A stretch of 64,000 bases of DNA, taken from the NCBI GenBank assembly GCA_037200125.1, contig JBBCGS010000003.1:310001-374000 (forward strand), read 5' to 3'. Shown one piece after another: positions 1 through 9,110 of this stretch (its first letter is position 1; each line of letters begins with the position of its first letter). The notes below the pieces were generated by a model, which was not told the DNA's origin, did not search any database, and was given only the letters and a program-made list of their open reading frames with translations. A program made the translations under genes and the position numbers. The stretch comes from JADGHX01 sp037200125 (GTDB taxonomy: Bacteria; Pseudomonadota; Gammaproteobacteria; Steroidobacterales; Steroidobacteraceae).

Positions 1-25
1 ACGCTCGTGTTACCCTCCGCGCCCT

Positions 26-1300
26 ATGAATGCGCTCTCCGTCCGCGGTCTCGTCAAAACCTACAAAAACGGCGTCCAGGCCCTCAAAGGCATCGACCTC
101 GATGTCGAACAGGGCGATTTCTTCGCGCTGCTCGGGCCGAATGGTGCGGGCAAGACCACGCTGATCGGTATCGCCACCTCGCTCGTCAACAAGACGGCGG
201 GCACCCTGAATATCTTCGGTTACGACATCGACCGCGAGCTCGAAGCGGCGAAAGCCTGCGTGGGCGTCGTGCCGCAGGAAATCAACTTCAACATGTTCGA
301 ATCGCCGCAGACCATCCTGGTGAACCAGGCCGGTTTCTACGGCATCGAGCGCAAGATCGCGCGCGAGCGCGCCGAAAAATACCTGAAGGAGCTGCAGCTC
401 TGGGACAAGCGCGACAAGATGTCCCGCAGTCTCTCCGGCGGCATGAAGCGCCGCCTCATGATCGCCCGCGCGCTCATGAACGAGCCGCGCCTCCTGATCC
501 TCGACGAGCCGACGGCGGGCGTCGACATCGAGATCCGCCGCTCGATGTGGGAGTTCCTGCGCGGGATCAACGAGCGGGGCACCACCATCATCCTCACGAC
601 GCATTACCTGGAAGAAGCGGAAACGCTCTGCCGGAACATCGCGATCATCGATGGTGGCCAGATCGCCGAACGCGATCGCATGAGCAGCCTGCTTCGCAAG
701 CTGAATACCGAAACCTTCGTACTCTCCCTGCGTAACGAGCTCAAAGTGGCGCCGAAGCTCGAGGGTTATGGAGTGGTCCTCGTGGACGATCACACGCTGG
801 AAGTGGAGGTTTCGAAAGAGCAGAACCTCAACGACATCTTTACCCGTCTTTCCGGTCTCGGGGTTGAAGTGGTCAGCATGCGTAACAAGGTGAACCGGCT
901 GGAAGAGATTTTTCATGCGGCTCGTGGAAGCGCGCGGCGAGAAAGCCGCCGCCGCCGCCGCCCAGGGAGCCCGCGCGTGAGCTCCACCGCCGCGCCCGAG
1001 ACCGCAACCAACGGCATCAACCTCGCGGCCATCCGCTGGGTCGGCTACAAGACCATCGTCATTCGGGAATACGGGCGAATCATCCGCATCTGGGGCCAGA
1101 CGCTGGTGCCCTCCGCAGTGACGGCGACCTTGTATTTCGTGATTTTCGGCAGCCTCGTCGGCAAGCGCGTCGGCAACATGGGCGACGTGCCGTACATGCA
1201 GTACATCGCGCCGGGCCTCATCATGATGTCAGTGATCACGCAGTCGTACGCGAATGTCGTGTCGTCGTTCTTCGGCGCGAAGTTCGGCAAGCACATTTGA
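26..1300 (+). CDS. ABC-2 exporter ATP-binding protein (reads into permease through a frameshift)
   Basis: This is the ATPase subunit of a YadG/YadH-like ABC-2 exporter at the inner membrane. Residues 1-230 carry Walker A (GPNGAGKTT near 38-46), the signature LSGGMKRR, Walker B (LLILDEPTAGVD) and the switch histidine in LTTHYLEEAE. The family ends shortly after an NRLEE(I/L)F motif. Here that motif (902-913) meets a run of five T. Removing one T gives a normal tail ending in TGA at 978-980, and the permease would start at the overlapping GTG 977. As written, the frame instead continues into the N-terminal half of the permease and stops at 1300. The fusion is therefore probably an indel artefact. 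The substrate is unknown. Confidence 0.85.
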   Translation: MNALSVRGLVKTYKNGVQALKGIDLDVEQGDFFALLGPNGAGKTTLIGIATSLVNKTAGTLNIFGYDIDRELEAAKACVGVVPQEINFNMFESPQTILVNQAGFYGIERKIARERAEKYLKELQLWDKRDKMSRSLSGGMKRRLMIARALMNEPRLLILDEPTAGVDIEIRRSMWEFLRGINERGTTIILTTHYLEEAETLCRNIAIIDGGQIAERDRMSSLLRKLNTETFVLSLRNELKVAPKLEGYGVVLVDDHTLEVEVSKEQNLNDIFTRLSGLGVEVVSMRNKVNRLEEIFHAARGSARRESRRRRRPGSPRVSSTAAPETATNGINLAAIRWVGYKTIVIREYGRIIRIWGQTLVPSAVTATLYFVIFGSLVGKRVGNMGDVPYMQYIAPGLIMMSVITQSYANVVSSFFGAKFGKHI

Positions 1301-1797
1301 AGGAGGAACTGCTCGTCTCGCCGCTGCCGAACTGGCTGATCGTGGCGGGCTATGTGACTGGCGGCGTGATGCGCGGGCTCATGGTCGGTGCTGTCGTCAC
1401 GATCGTTTCGGTGTTGTTCGCGCATCTGCACGTGGACCATGTGCTGATGATCATCGCGGCGGTGTTGCTGACGTCGATCGTGTTCTCGCTCGGCGGGCTC
1501 ATCAATGCCGTGCTCGCGAAGAATTTCGATCAGGTGAACTGGGTGCCGGCCTTCGTGCTGACGCCGCTCACGTACTTCGGCGGCGTCTTCTATACCGTGT
1601 CGATGCTTCCGGAGTGGGCGCAGAAGGTTTCGTACGCCAACCCGATTCTCTACATGGTCAACGCATTCCGGCACGGCTTCTTCGGCACATCGGATGTCGA
1701 CGTGACGCTCGCCTTCACGATCATGATCGTTTCGGCGCTCGTGCTGTTCGGGGCGGCGCTCACCATGCTGAACAAGGGCATGGGCATTCGCGAATAG
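977..1797 (+). CDS. ABC-2 type permease (YadH-like), frame broken near 1298
   Basis: This is the membrane subunit paired with the upstream ATPase. The expected start is GTG 977, overlapping the restored ATPase stop. The first half (977-1297) lies in one frame and includes the segments TLYFVIFGSLVG and YIAPGLIMMSVI. The second half (from 1297) lies in another and includes EELLVSPLPNW, a run of hydrophobic helices and the family motif LTPLTYFGGVFY. Adding one T to the T run at 1296-1298 joins the halves into a protein of ordinary ABC-2 permease length. The joined protein resembles the intact permease at 60107-60895. Whether the gene is truly broken cannot be decided from sequence alone. Confidence 0.75.
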
Positions 1798-1836
1798 AAG
1801 AGGTGGAGGCGCCGTGCGCACCTCCCCGGTTTCCGA

Positions 1837-2446
1837 TTACTTCTGCTTCCAGGCTCCGCCGTCCTGATACCAGGTGCCGGCGTCGGCCTTGGCGATCCAG
1901 CGCTTCGCGAACGTGCCCTGGATGTCCGCCTTCCACTCGGGATGCCCATTGGCCTTGGCGACTTCCCCGTAGAGCGCATCCCGGTCCTGATTCTCTTCCG
2001 CCACCAGCGACTTCACCTTCGCGCGTTCCGGCAGCGGCACCACGTTCGCGTCACGTACCTCGACGTGCCCGTCCGCCGTCAACCCGATGGCGCCTGACGC
2101 AAAGTAGCCCCGCAGCTGCCCGTTGCGCGCGGTGAGGGAGCCAACGATGGCGCGCACCTCAGGCGTATTGACGTCGAGATTCGCGCCTTGCGCCTGCGCG
2201 GCGGGCACGAGGGCATTGAGCACAGTGCCCTAGCGCGGCGACCAGCACGGTCTGCGACGGCATAGCCGTCGAACCCTGTGGCTTGGTCTGCCCCTGAGGG
2301 GGCGAACCCTTCGGACCCTGCATGATCGTATCGATCACCTGATCCGCCGCCGACTGGGCCGCGGCTGCGGGAAAATAGACATTGACGGTTACACAAGCCG
2401 CCAGCATCACGGCCAGCAGCAGCTTCAAGGGGAGGACGCGACGCAT
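1837..2446 (-). CDS. DUF1318 (YdbL-like) lipoprotein, frameshifted
   Basis: This is a small envelope lipoprotein of the YdbL/DUF1318 family, which is encoded with YdbH-like proteins and is linked to the YdbH-YnbE envelope bridge. The start at 2446 gives a signal peptide with lipobox LAAC, followed by TVNVYFPAAAA, typical of this family. The second half (stop at 1837) carries the DUF1318 core with NPEVRAI-like and FASGAIGLTADG segments and ends GTWYQDGGAWKQK. The two parts lie in different frames. Removing one G from the GGG near 2228 (minus strand) gives the continuous AALGTVLNAL. It lies 146 bp downstream of the YdbH-like gene on the same strand, which fits an operon. Confidence 0.7.
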
Positions 2447-2592
2447 GGTGTGTCTCCTGTTACGCGCCGCTTGCGAAAGAGACCGGCGCGCGGACGTGCA
2501 TTCTCTTGGGCGAAACATGAACGAAATCTGAACAACGGCTCGCAGTTTAACAAAAGCGCTCGCCCCGTCCCGGCGGTGCGACCCGCAACGAC

Positions 2593-4704
2593 TCACTGGA
2601 ACACGGGACCGTTCTTGATCCCGGACGAGATCTGCGACACGAGCTGCGGCCAGGCGACCTCGCCCTGATTGCCGATCACATCGATGCGCGGCACGCCGCG
2701 CCCCTTCACGAGGTAGTACCCCGTGCGCGCGGGTTCGATGCCGCTCATCGTGCAGACGTCCTTCTCGAGCCGGCACGCGATGCCAAGACGCTCGTAGCGA
2801 TAGTCGTCAAAGAATTTCAGCACACCCGACTGCAGCTGCTGGATCACTCCGGCGCCACCGCCCGCGACGGTCGAGATACTGCCGACCGCCTTCGCGCTGA
2901 TCAGTTTTTTCGAGGTGTCGTCCGGCGTCGAGTACAGGCGCGCATCGAACTCCACCGGCGACCAGTTGAAGAGCTCGAGGCCGAGAATGTCGGCGTCCAT
3001 GCGACCGGTGATGCTGCCGACCTCGAATGTGCTCGTGACGAGCGACAGATCGAGGCGGCGCGCCGTCACGTCCGCGTGCAGTCGCGGCCACGGCCCGAGC
3101 GGATTCTCCAGCTTGAGTCCGCGCGCCACCACGCTGCCATCGAACACGCTCGCGGCGATGTCGCCGTCGACCGTGAGCACCCGATTGCGGTAGCTGAGGC
3201 CGGGAATCGTGCCCGACAACTGCCCGCTGAGCTCCGGCCAGCCGAACGCCTTGCTGAGGCGGCGCATGCTGATGGGCTCGATGGCCGCTTCGAACTCCAG
3301 TTCCAGGTCCGGCGTCCCTACCTTGCGCGTATCGAGCCGGTTTACCTGAACGGCGCCGTCGAACACCGGCAGCCGGGCGGGCTTTGTGAGCTCGAAGCTC
3401 CTGCCGTGCGTGCGGAACTCCACTCGCGTGGCGCCTCCACTCAGCCCATACGCCGACGCGTCGTTCCACGAAACAGTGGAAGGCGTGACTTGGATGTTCT
3501 CGTCCAGCGCCCAGTGCAGGTCCGCGGCGACGCCGTTCATCGAGAACTTGCTCTTGTCATCCGCGATGTTCATGCCGGAGAGATAGAGCGCGAGCTGCGT
3601 AACGCTGTTGTCGTTGATGTCCAGACTGCCGTGCACGGACCCGGTCGTCGTGAGCTGCCCGAAATCCGTCGACGCGAGACCGATCTGCAGAAAGCTCGTG
3701 TAGGCCGCGGGGAACCGCAGATTCGCGAGATCGACGTGTGCGAGCACCACACGCGGCTCATCCCCCAGCTGCACGCGCGCCTGACCGCGAGCCTGAGACA
3801 GGTTCTTCTGCGTCAGCGTGATGTCGCTGAAGTTGAGCGTTTCGCCATTGAGCTGCCCACGCGCTTCGACCGCGAGAGCGTTCGCATTCAGATCGAGCAG
3901 CACCGGGCCCGCCAGCGCCTGACCACGCGTGCCTTCGAGTCTTGCCTGCACATCGAGACCGGAGGCACTGCGCGTGACGGTGGCGCGAACCGTCGCGACG
4001 ACGTTCTCAGCGATCACGGTGCCCGCGTCGTTGTTGAGATTGAAGTCGGACGTCGTGACGTCCGCCGCCATCGACAATCCTTCCCCTCGATTCGACGCCT
4101 GCCCGGCAACCTGTACATGCCCCGTGAACCGCAGGCTTTCAGGCGCCTTGAACCAGGGCAGCACGAGTGTGCGCACCTGCGTGATGTCGAGCGTCTCCGC
4201 GCGACCCTCCACGGCCCATCCCTTGGCGTCGAACTCGCCGGAAAACTGGGCCTGTCCGCCGGCAAGCGGCAGCTCCGAGCCTCGCGCAATGACCGCACGG
4301 CGCTCCGTGTCGTATTCAGCGGAGACCTTGAGGGCGATGTTCTTCGTCGGGCCGCCGTCCGCCGTCAGCGTGCCTTCGCGGCAAGCGATGCGAGGCTCGC
4401 GGACATAGAGGTTCGTGCACTCGAGCTGGACGTTACGCAGCGGACCGATGGGCTCGGGAACGGCAACGTAGCCCGCGCGCACATGCGCCACCGGTTCACC
4501 GCGCGCAAGGTCGAGCGTGACGGACGCGCCCCCGGCCTGGGTGCCGGGCCCCGTAATCTCGTCGACCTCGAGCACGATGCGATCGATGGCAAAGCTTGCC
4601 GGGCTCGACAGCGACGCGACGAGCAGCAACGCTCCAGCCGCGCAAAGGCGCGCCCAGCGCGCCCCGCGAGCGGGACGGAATCGGCATTCGACGGATGGTG
4701 TCAT
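2593..4704 (-). CDS. YdbH-like AsmA-family envelope protein (PF11739)
   Basis: This is a 703-residue predicted periplasm-spanning beta-rich protein of the YdbH/AsmA-like group, which in enterobacteria is involved in phospholipid transport between the membranes. It starts with a signal or anchor segment (about residues 18-40, LCAAGALLLVASLSSPASFA). Long repetitive beta segments follow, with a conserved C-terminal block containing SGIEPARTGYYLVKGRGVP and ending QISSGIKNGPVFQ. It is shorter than E. coli YdbH (about 880 residues). The next gene on the strand is the DUF1318 lipoprotein, the usual partner. Function is transferred from family knowledge; the sequence shows only the fold signature and the operon. 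Confidence 0.75.
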   Translation of the reverse strand: MTPSVECRFRPARGARWARLCAAGALLLVASLSSPASFAIDRIVLEVDEITGPGTQAGGASVTLDLARGEPVAHVRAGYVAVPEPIGPLRNVQLECTNLYVREPRIACREGTLTADGGPTKNIALKVSAEYDTERRAVIARGSELPLAGGQAQFSGEFDAKGWAVEGRAETLDITQVRTLVLPWFKAPESLRFTGHVQVAGQASNRGEGLSMAADVTTSDFNLNNDAGTVIAENVVATVRATVTRSASGLDVQARLEGTRGQALAGPVLLDLNANALAVEARGQLNGETLNFSDITLTQKNLSQARGQARVQLGDEPRVVLAHVDLANLRFPAAYTSFLQIGLASTDFGQLTTTGSVHGSLDINDNSVTQLALYLSGMNIADDKSKFSMNGVAADLHWALDENIQVTPSTVSWNDASAYGLSGGATRVEFRTHGRSFELTKPARLPVFDGAVQVNRLDTRKVGTPDLELEFEAAIEPISMRRLSKAFGWPELSGQLSGTIPGLSYRNRVLTVDGDIAASVFDGSVVARGLKLENPLGPWPRLHADVTARRLDLSLVTSTFEVGSITGRMDADILGLELFNWSPVEFDARLYSTPDDTSKKLISAKAVGSISTVAGGGAGVIQQLQSGVLKFFDDYRYERLGIACRLEKDVCTMSGIEPARTGYYLVKGRGVPRIDVIGNQGEVAWPQLVSQISSGIKNGPVFQ

Positions 4705-4923
4705 CTACTGCAGTGTATCGATGGCGCGAGGCTGGCGGCTTGCTGGTGCCAGTGTCGGGTCAAACGTGAGGGCAGTTCACGCAAAGCACATTGTAACCCC
4801 CCGTGGCAACAAAACATTCATGTAGCAGTCATCGTGCCGACGCGGGTCCGCCCGAGACTGCCAGCCTCGAGAGAGGTCGCCACACAGGCGAGTCATTCGG
4901 GCCAAGGACTGAAAATCCGCGAC

Positions 4924-5463
4924 ATGAAAACCGCGAATCTCACCGCGCTGTTCGCTCGCATCGACGCCGCCGAGTATGGGCTGTGTCGGCGCCTCAATCG
5001 TGGCGCGTCCCACACCGGCCTGCGTAATACCTTCCGTATCGCAAGCCGGCTCGGCGATGGCGTCATCTGGTACGCGATGCTGGCCCTGCTGCCCCTGCTG
5101 TTCGGGCGTGTCGCTGTCAGGCCGGTAGTGATCATGGCTATCACCGGCGTGCTCGGTGTGCTCCTCTACAAAGTGCTCAAGAAGATCTGCGTGCGCGAGC
5201 GCCCGTTCATCACGCACAGCTCGATCTCGCTCGCGATGGCGCCCCTCGACCGCTACAGCTTCCCGTCGGGGCACACGCTGCACGCCGTGGCGTTTGCCTG
5301 GCAGGCCATTGCGGTGTTCCCGTCGCTGGCCTGGGTGCTCGTGCCGCTGGCCACGCTCATCGCCGCTTCGCGGGTCGTGCACGGCCTGCATTACCCCACG
5401 GACGTACTCGCCGGCGCGGCGATTGGCGCGGGACTCGCCACCACAGGCCTGACGTTCGTCTAG
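4924..5463 (+). CDS. PAP2-family membrane phosphatase
   Basis: This is a 179-residue integral membrane acid phosphatase of the PAP2 superfamily, likely acting on lipid phosphates such as undecaprenyl or phosphatidylglycerol phosphate. The three phosphatase motifs are visible: K(X6)RP in KKICVRERP, PSGHT, and SR(X5)H(X3)D in SRVVHGLHYPTD. Hydrophobic helices surround them. The chosen ATG is the first that gives a family-length protein; the frame stays open upstream only because it runs antisense to the YdbH-like gene. The stop at 5463 almost touches the TTG of the glycosyltransferase, so the two are probably co-transcribed in a lipid or glycolipid pathway. Confidence 0.85.
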   Translation: MKTANLTALFARIDAAEYGLCRRLNRGASHTGLRNTFRIASRLGDGVIWYAMLALLPLLFGRVAVRPVVIMAITGVLGVLLYKVLKKICVRERPFITHSSISLAMAPLDRYSFPSGHTLHAVAFAWQAIAVFPSLAWVLVPLATLIAASRVVHGLHYPTDVLAGAAIGAGLATTGLTFV

Positions 5464-5464
5464 C

Positions 5465-6752
5465 TTGCGCGTACTGCTCATCTCGGACGTCTACTTCCCC
5501 CGCGTCAACGGCGTTTCCACTTCGATCCGCACGTTCCGGGAAGATCTCGTTCGCTGCGGCGTGGACACCACCCTCGTCGTACCCGACTACGGCATCCCAA
5601 GCGACGATCACGACCCGGACATCGTGCGGGTATCCGGGGCCGCAGTGCCCGGCGATCCGGAAGACCGCCGGATGCGCTGGGGCCCGCTCAAGCGCGCGCT
5701 GCGCGCGTTGCCGGGCGCGGAGTTCGACCTCGTTCACATCCACACGCCGTTCGTCGCGCACTATGCAGGCGTCTGGTACGCCAAGCGCATCGGCGTTCCG
5801 TGCATAGCTACGTATCACACGTTCTTCGAAGAGTATCTGCACCACTACCTGCCGATCCTGCCCCGTCGGCTCGGCCGGTTCATCGCCCGCCATTTCACTC
5901 GCTCGCAGTGTCGGGACGTGCGCGGACTCATCGCCCCGTCCGAGCCGATGAAGGACGTGCTCGAGGCGTACGGCGTGACGACCCCGATCCACGTGCTGCC
6001 CACCGGCCTGCCGGCGGATCGCTTCCTGGCCGGCCAGCCCGCCCGTTTCCGCGAGCTCGTGGGCCTGCCGCCCGATCGGCCGCTCGTCACGTACGTGGGG
6101 GCGTGTGGCGCACGAGAAGAACATCGAGTTCCTCGTGAACGTGTTCGCGAGGGTGCGGGCGCAGCTTCCCAAGGCGATCTTGATCATTGCCGGCGAGGGT
6201 CCGGCGCGTGAGTCGCTCCGGCAGCTCGTCGCCCGCATGGGGATTGCGGATGACGTGCGCTTCGTCGGCTACCTGGACCGCAACACCTCGCTGCTCGATT
6301 GCTATGCGGCCGCGAACGTATTCGTGTTCGCTTCGCGCACGGAAACGCAGGGTCTGGTGCTGCTGGAAGCCATGGCGCAGGGCACTCCAGTGGTGTCCAC
6401 GGCCGAGCTTGGAACGAAATTCGTGCTGAAAGATGGCGCGGGCGTGCTGGTGATGCCCGAACGTGTGGAGGAGTTCTCGGCGGCGGTGGTGCGAGTGCTG
6501 GAAGATCCCGGCCTGCATGCGATGCTCGCGGAGAGTGGTAGGGAATATTCGCTTACGTGGTCCTCACTGACACTCGCCCAGCGTCTGGCCGACGTTTATC
6601 GGACTGTGTCGGGCGTCGGCACCCTGCGACAACCGGTGTTATCCCGGACGCATCGCCTGCGGAAGCTGGAACGCGGGTTTATCTGCGTTAAACTGCCGAA
6701 CGTCCTGGATTCGCGGAGCACGCATGGGAGCCAAACGCGCATTGATCGTTGA
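5465..6752 (+). CDS. Glycosyltransferase family 4 (GT-B), frameshifted at 6097-6101
   Basis: This is a retaining GT4 glycosyltransferase resembling enzymes that glycosylate diacylglycerol or phosphatidylinositol. The N-terminal acceptor domain has the glycine-rich start SDVYFPRVNGVSTS and HIHTPFVAHYAG. The C-terminal domain has FASRTETQGLVLLEAMAQG, containing the EX7E-type motif, and PVVSTAELG. The halves lie in different frames. Deleting one G from the five at 6097-6101 restores VTYVGRVAHEKNIEFLV, the usual start of the donor domain. The start is TTG 5465, two bases after the PAP2 stop. The last 29 bases overlap the next gene. As sequenced, the gene yields a truncated protein ending at 6211. 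Confidence 0.75.
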
Positions 6753-8067
6753 CGACTCGAAGTCGGCGCGCGTGTTCCTGTCCCGGATTCTCGAAAAGTA
6801 CGAAATCGACGTCGACAGCGCCGAAAACGCTGAAAGTGCCATCGAGTACCTCGGCACCAACCGCCCCGACGTCATCTTCATGGATCACATGATGCCCGGC
6901 ATGGATGGCTTCCAGGCCGTGCAGGCGATCAAGAACAACCCGCGTACCGCCACCATCCCGATCATGATGTACACCTCCCAGGAAGGTGAGCTGTACCTCG
7001 GGCAGGCGCGCGCGCTCGGTGCCGTCGGCGTGCTGCCCAAGACGATCAAGCCGGCGGACGTATCCAAGGTGCTCTACGAGCTGCATCTCGTGCAGGACCG
7101 CCGCTCGAACGAGCAGACGTCGTTCAGGCCGGTCACGCTGGAAGCGGTTGAATCGCTGATGCCGGACGACGGTCCGCCGCCGGGCTCCAAGCCGCTGACC
7201 GACTCGGCGTTGCGCGATCTGTTCGCCGAGCTGCGCCGGGCCCTGATGGCGAGCATCGATACCCAGTCCGAGCGAATCACGTCCGACGTGCGCCTGCTCA
7301 TCCGCGATGCGCAGCTTTCCGCGCCGTCGGCGGAGGGCGCCGCGCGCGAAGGCCGGGCGGCCTGGATCATCGCGAGCCTCGCGTTGACCGTCGCCCTGAT
7401 CAGTGGCGCCTTTTGGTGGCGCGAAGCCAACCTGCGGCAGGATCTCATCGGCGAGCTTGCGGCGCTCAAGACCGCGCAGGTGGCGGCCGTCGCGGCAAGT
7501 CCGGTCGCCGCGAATGAAGGCGAAACGGTGGCGGGCGGCGAGGACGAGGCCGCTGCGGCTGTCGCTGCGGATCGTGGAGTCGCCGGGGCCGACGCGCAGT
7601 CCTCACCGACCCCGGACGGCAAACCGGCGGTGGTGGCCGTCCCGTACGGTGAAGACGCACTGGGCGGTCCGCGGCTCGAGATGCTCCGCCAGTTGCTCAC
7701 GCGCCTGGCGGCTCGCAGCTACGCCGGTATCGTCGAGGTGCGCACGTTCCCGGGCCGGTTCTGCCTCGTCGGCAACGCGACGGAGGGGTATTCGGTCGCA
7801 CCGGATGAGCTGGCATTCGCCCGCTGCAATTCGGTGGGCAATCCGCACGAAGACGCGCTGGAGCCGTCGCAACGCGAGTCACTGGGCTACGCGAACCTCG
7901 TAGGCGAGTTTCGTAACACTACGAAAGGTGCGCTCGACGTGCGCCTGACCCAGGGCGACGTGGCGACCACCGCGATGCCTTATCCGCTGGTAGCATCCAC
8001 GCTCATGGCGGGTGAGTGGAACAGGGCGGCGGCGGCGAATAATCGCGTCGAAATACGGTTGCGGTGA
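6724..8067 (+). CDS. Receiver-domain protein with membrane segment and extracytoplasmic C-terminus
   Basis: This is a 447-residue atypical response regulator. Residues 5-118 form a receiver domain with acidic pocket D10-D11, phosphoacceptor D54 (FMDHMMPGMDG) and K106 (LPKTIKP). A linker follows, then one strong membrane helix at about 212-232, then an Ala/Glu-rich spacer (about 245-300), and a C-terminal domain (about 305-447) that looks extracytoplasmic and matches no family I recognise. There is no DNA-binding or enzymatic output domain. The ATG lies inside the end of the glycosyltransferase gene, and the stop overlaps the GTG of the hydrolase. A role in passing a phospho-signal across the membrane is inference only. 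Confidence 0.7.
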   Translation: MGAKRALIVDDSKSARVFLSRILEKYEIDVDSAENAESAIEYLGTNRPDVIFMDHMMPGMDGFQAVQAIKNNPRTATIPIMMYTSQEGELYLGQARALGAVGVLPKTIKPADVSKVLYELHLVQDRRSNEQTSFRPVTLEAVESLMPDDGPPPGSKPLTDSALRDLFAELRRALMASIDTQSERITSDVRLLIRDAQLSAPSAEGAAREGRAAWIIASLALTVALISGAFWWREANLRQDLIGELAALKTAQVAAVAASPVAANEGETVAGGEDEAAAAVAADRGVAGADAQSSPTPDGKPAVVAVPYGEDALGGPRLEMLRQLLTRLAARSYAGIVEVRTFPGRFCLVGNATEGYSVAPDELAFARCNSVGNPHEDALEPSQRESLGYANLVGEFRNTTKGALDVRLTQGDVATTAMPYPLVASTLMAGEWNRAAAANNRVEIRLR

Positions 8068-9110
8068 TCCTCGACGACAGTTTCAATCCGCCGTGGTGGC
8101 TGAAAAATCCCCACGTGCAGTCATCGCTCGTCAGCCTTCCGGTGCGGCGTAAATTCGTCGAGCGGCGCGCGACCGTGCTGATCGCGACGAGCCAGGAGCA
8201 CCTTCTCGATTGCGGTGACGGTGTCACGCTCCAGTGCTTCCACTCCAGCCCCACGCGATCCATGCAGCGCGAATCGCTTGGCACCGTCGTTCTGGTGCAC
8301 GGGTGGGAAGGCAGCTCCGCCTCGCTGTACATGCTGTCGCTCGCGCAGACCCTGTTCAACGTGGGCTTCGACATCGTGCGGCTCAATCTTCGCGATCACG
8401 GCGAAACGCATCACCTCAACCGCGACATCTTTCACTCCTGCCTGTTGCCCGAAGTCGTGGGCGCGATCCAACGGCTGCAGGAAATGTTTCCCGCGAAGCC
8501 GCTCTCGCTGGGCGGCATCTCACTTGGCGGCAACTTCATGCTTCGCGTGGCTGCGCAGGCGCGGGAGGCGGGTCTGCGCATCGCCAAGGTCGTGGCGATC
8601 TCCCCCGTGCTCGATCCCGTGGAGACGCTGCACGCGCTGGAACACGGCCACGAGCTGTACCACTGGTACTTCATTCGCAAATGGAATCGGTCGCTGGTGA
8701 AGAAGCAGGCCGCCTGGCCGGACTATCACAACTTCGCGGAGTTCCTGCGGCTCGCCAGCCTGCGCGACAAGACGGCGGAGATGGTCGCGAAGTTCACGCA
8801 GTTCTCGAGCCTCGACGATTACCTGAACGGCTATTCGATCACCGGGGATCGTCTGGCCACGCTCGCATCGCCTGCGACGATCATCACTTCGCTGGACGAT
8901 CCGATCATTCCCCCGAGCGGGCTCGAGCGGCTGAGCCAGTCCCCGCACCTGAAGGTGACGGTGACGCGACACGGCGGGCATTGCGGCTTCTTCGACACGC
9001 TGTCCGGAGAAACCTGGCTCGAGCGACGGCTGGTGACCGAGCTCAAAGGGCATTCGGCTGACGCGGGCGCCGAGACGGCGTTCAGCGCATCAACAGCGTC
9101 TCAGGCTTGA
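8064..9110 (+). CDS. YheT-like alpha/beta hydrolase
   Basis: This is a 348-residue hydrolase of the YheT/ABHD1-3 group. It has the family signature NPHVQS near residue 16, the nucleophile elbow GISLGGN, a likely acid in SLDDPIIP and a histidine in HGGHCGF, so the Ser-Asp-His triad is present. The group acts on esters or lipids, but the substrate is not known here. The GTG start overlaps the stop of the receiver-domain gene by four bases (GTGA), which indicates translational coupling. It is convergent with the GDPD-like gene, and their ends overlap by about 29 bases. Confidence 0.85.
   Translation: MILDDSFNPPWWLKNPHVQSSLVSLPVRRKFVERRATVLIATSQEHLLDCGDGVTLQCFHSSPTRSMQRESLGTVVLVHGWEGSSASLYMLSLAQTLFNVGFDIVRLNLRDHGETHHLNRDIFHSCLLPEVVGAIQRLQEMFPAKPLSLGGISLGGNFMLRVAAQAREAGLRIAKVVAISPVLDPVETLHALEHGHELYHWYFIRKWNRSLVKKQAAWPDYHNFAEFLRLASLRDKTAEMVAKFTQFSSLDDYLNGYSITGDRLATLASPATIITSLDDPIIPPSGLERLSQSPHLKVTVTRHGGHCGFFDTLSGETWLERRLVTELKGHSADAGAETAFSASTASQA

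Noticed and set aside
3076..4923. Long open frame upstream of and in frame with the PAP2 gene
   Set aside because: It is antisense to the YdbH-like gene, low in hydrophobic residues and unlike any PAP2 protein; the phosphatase begins at 4924.
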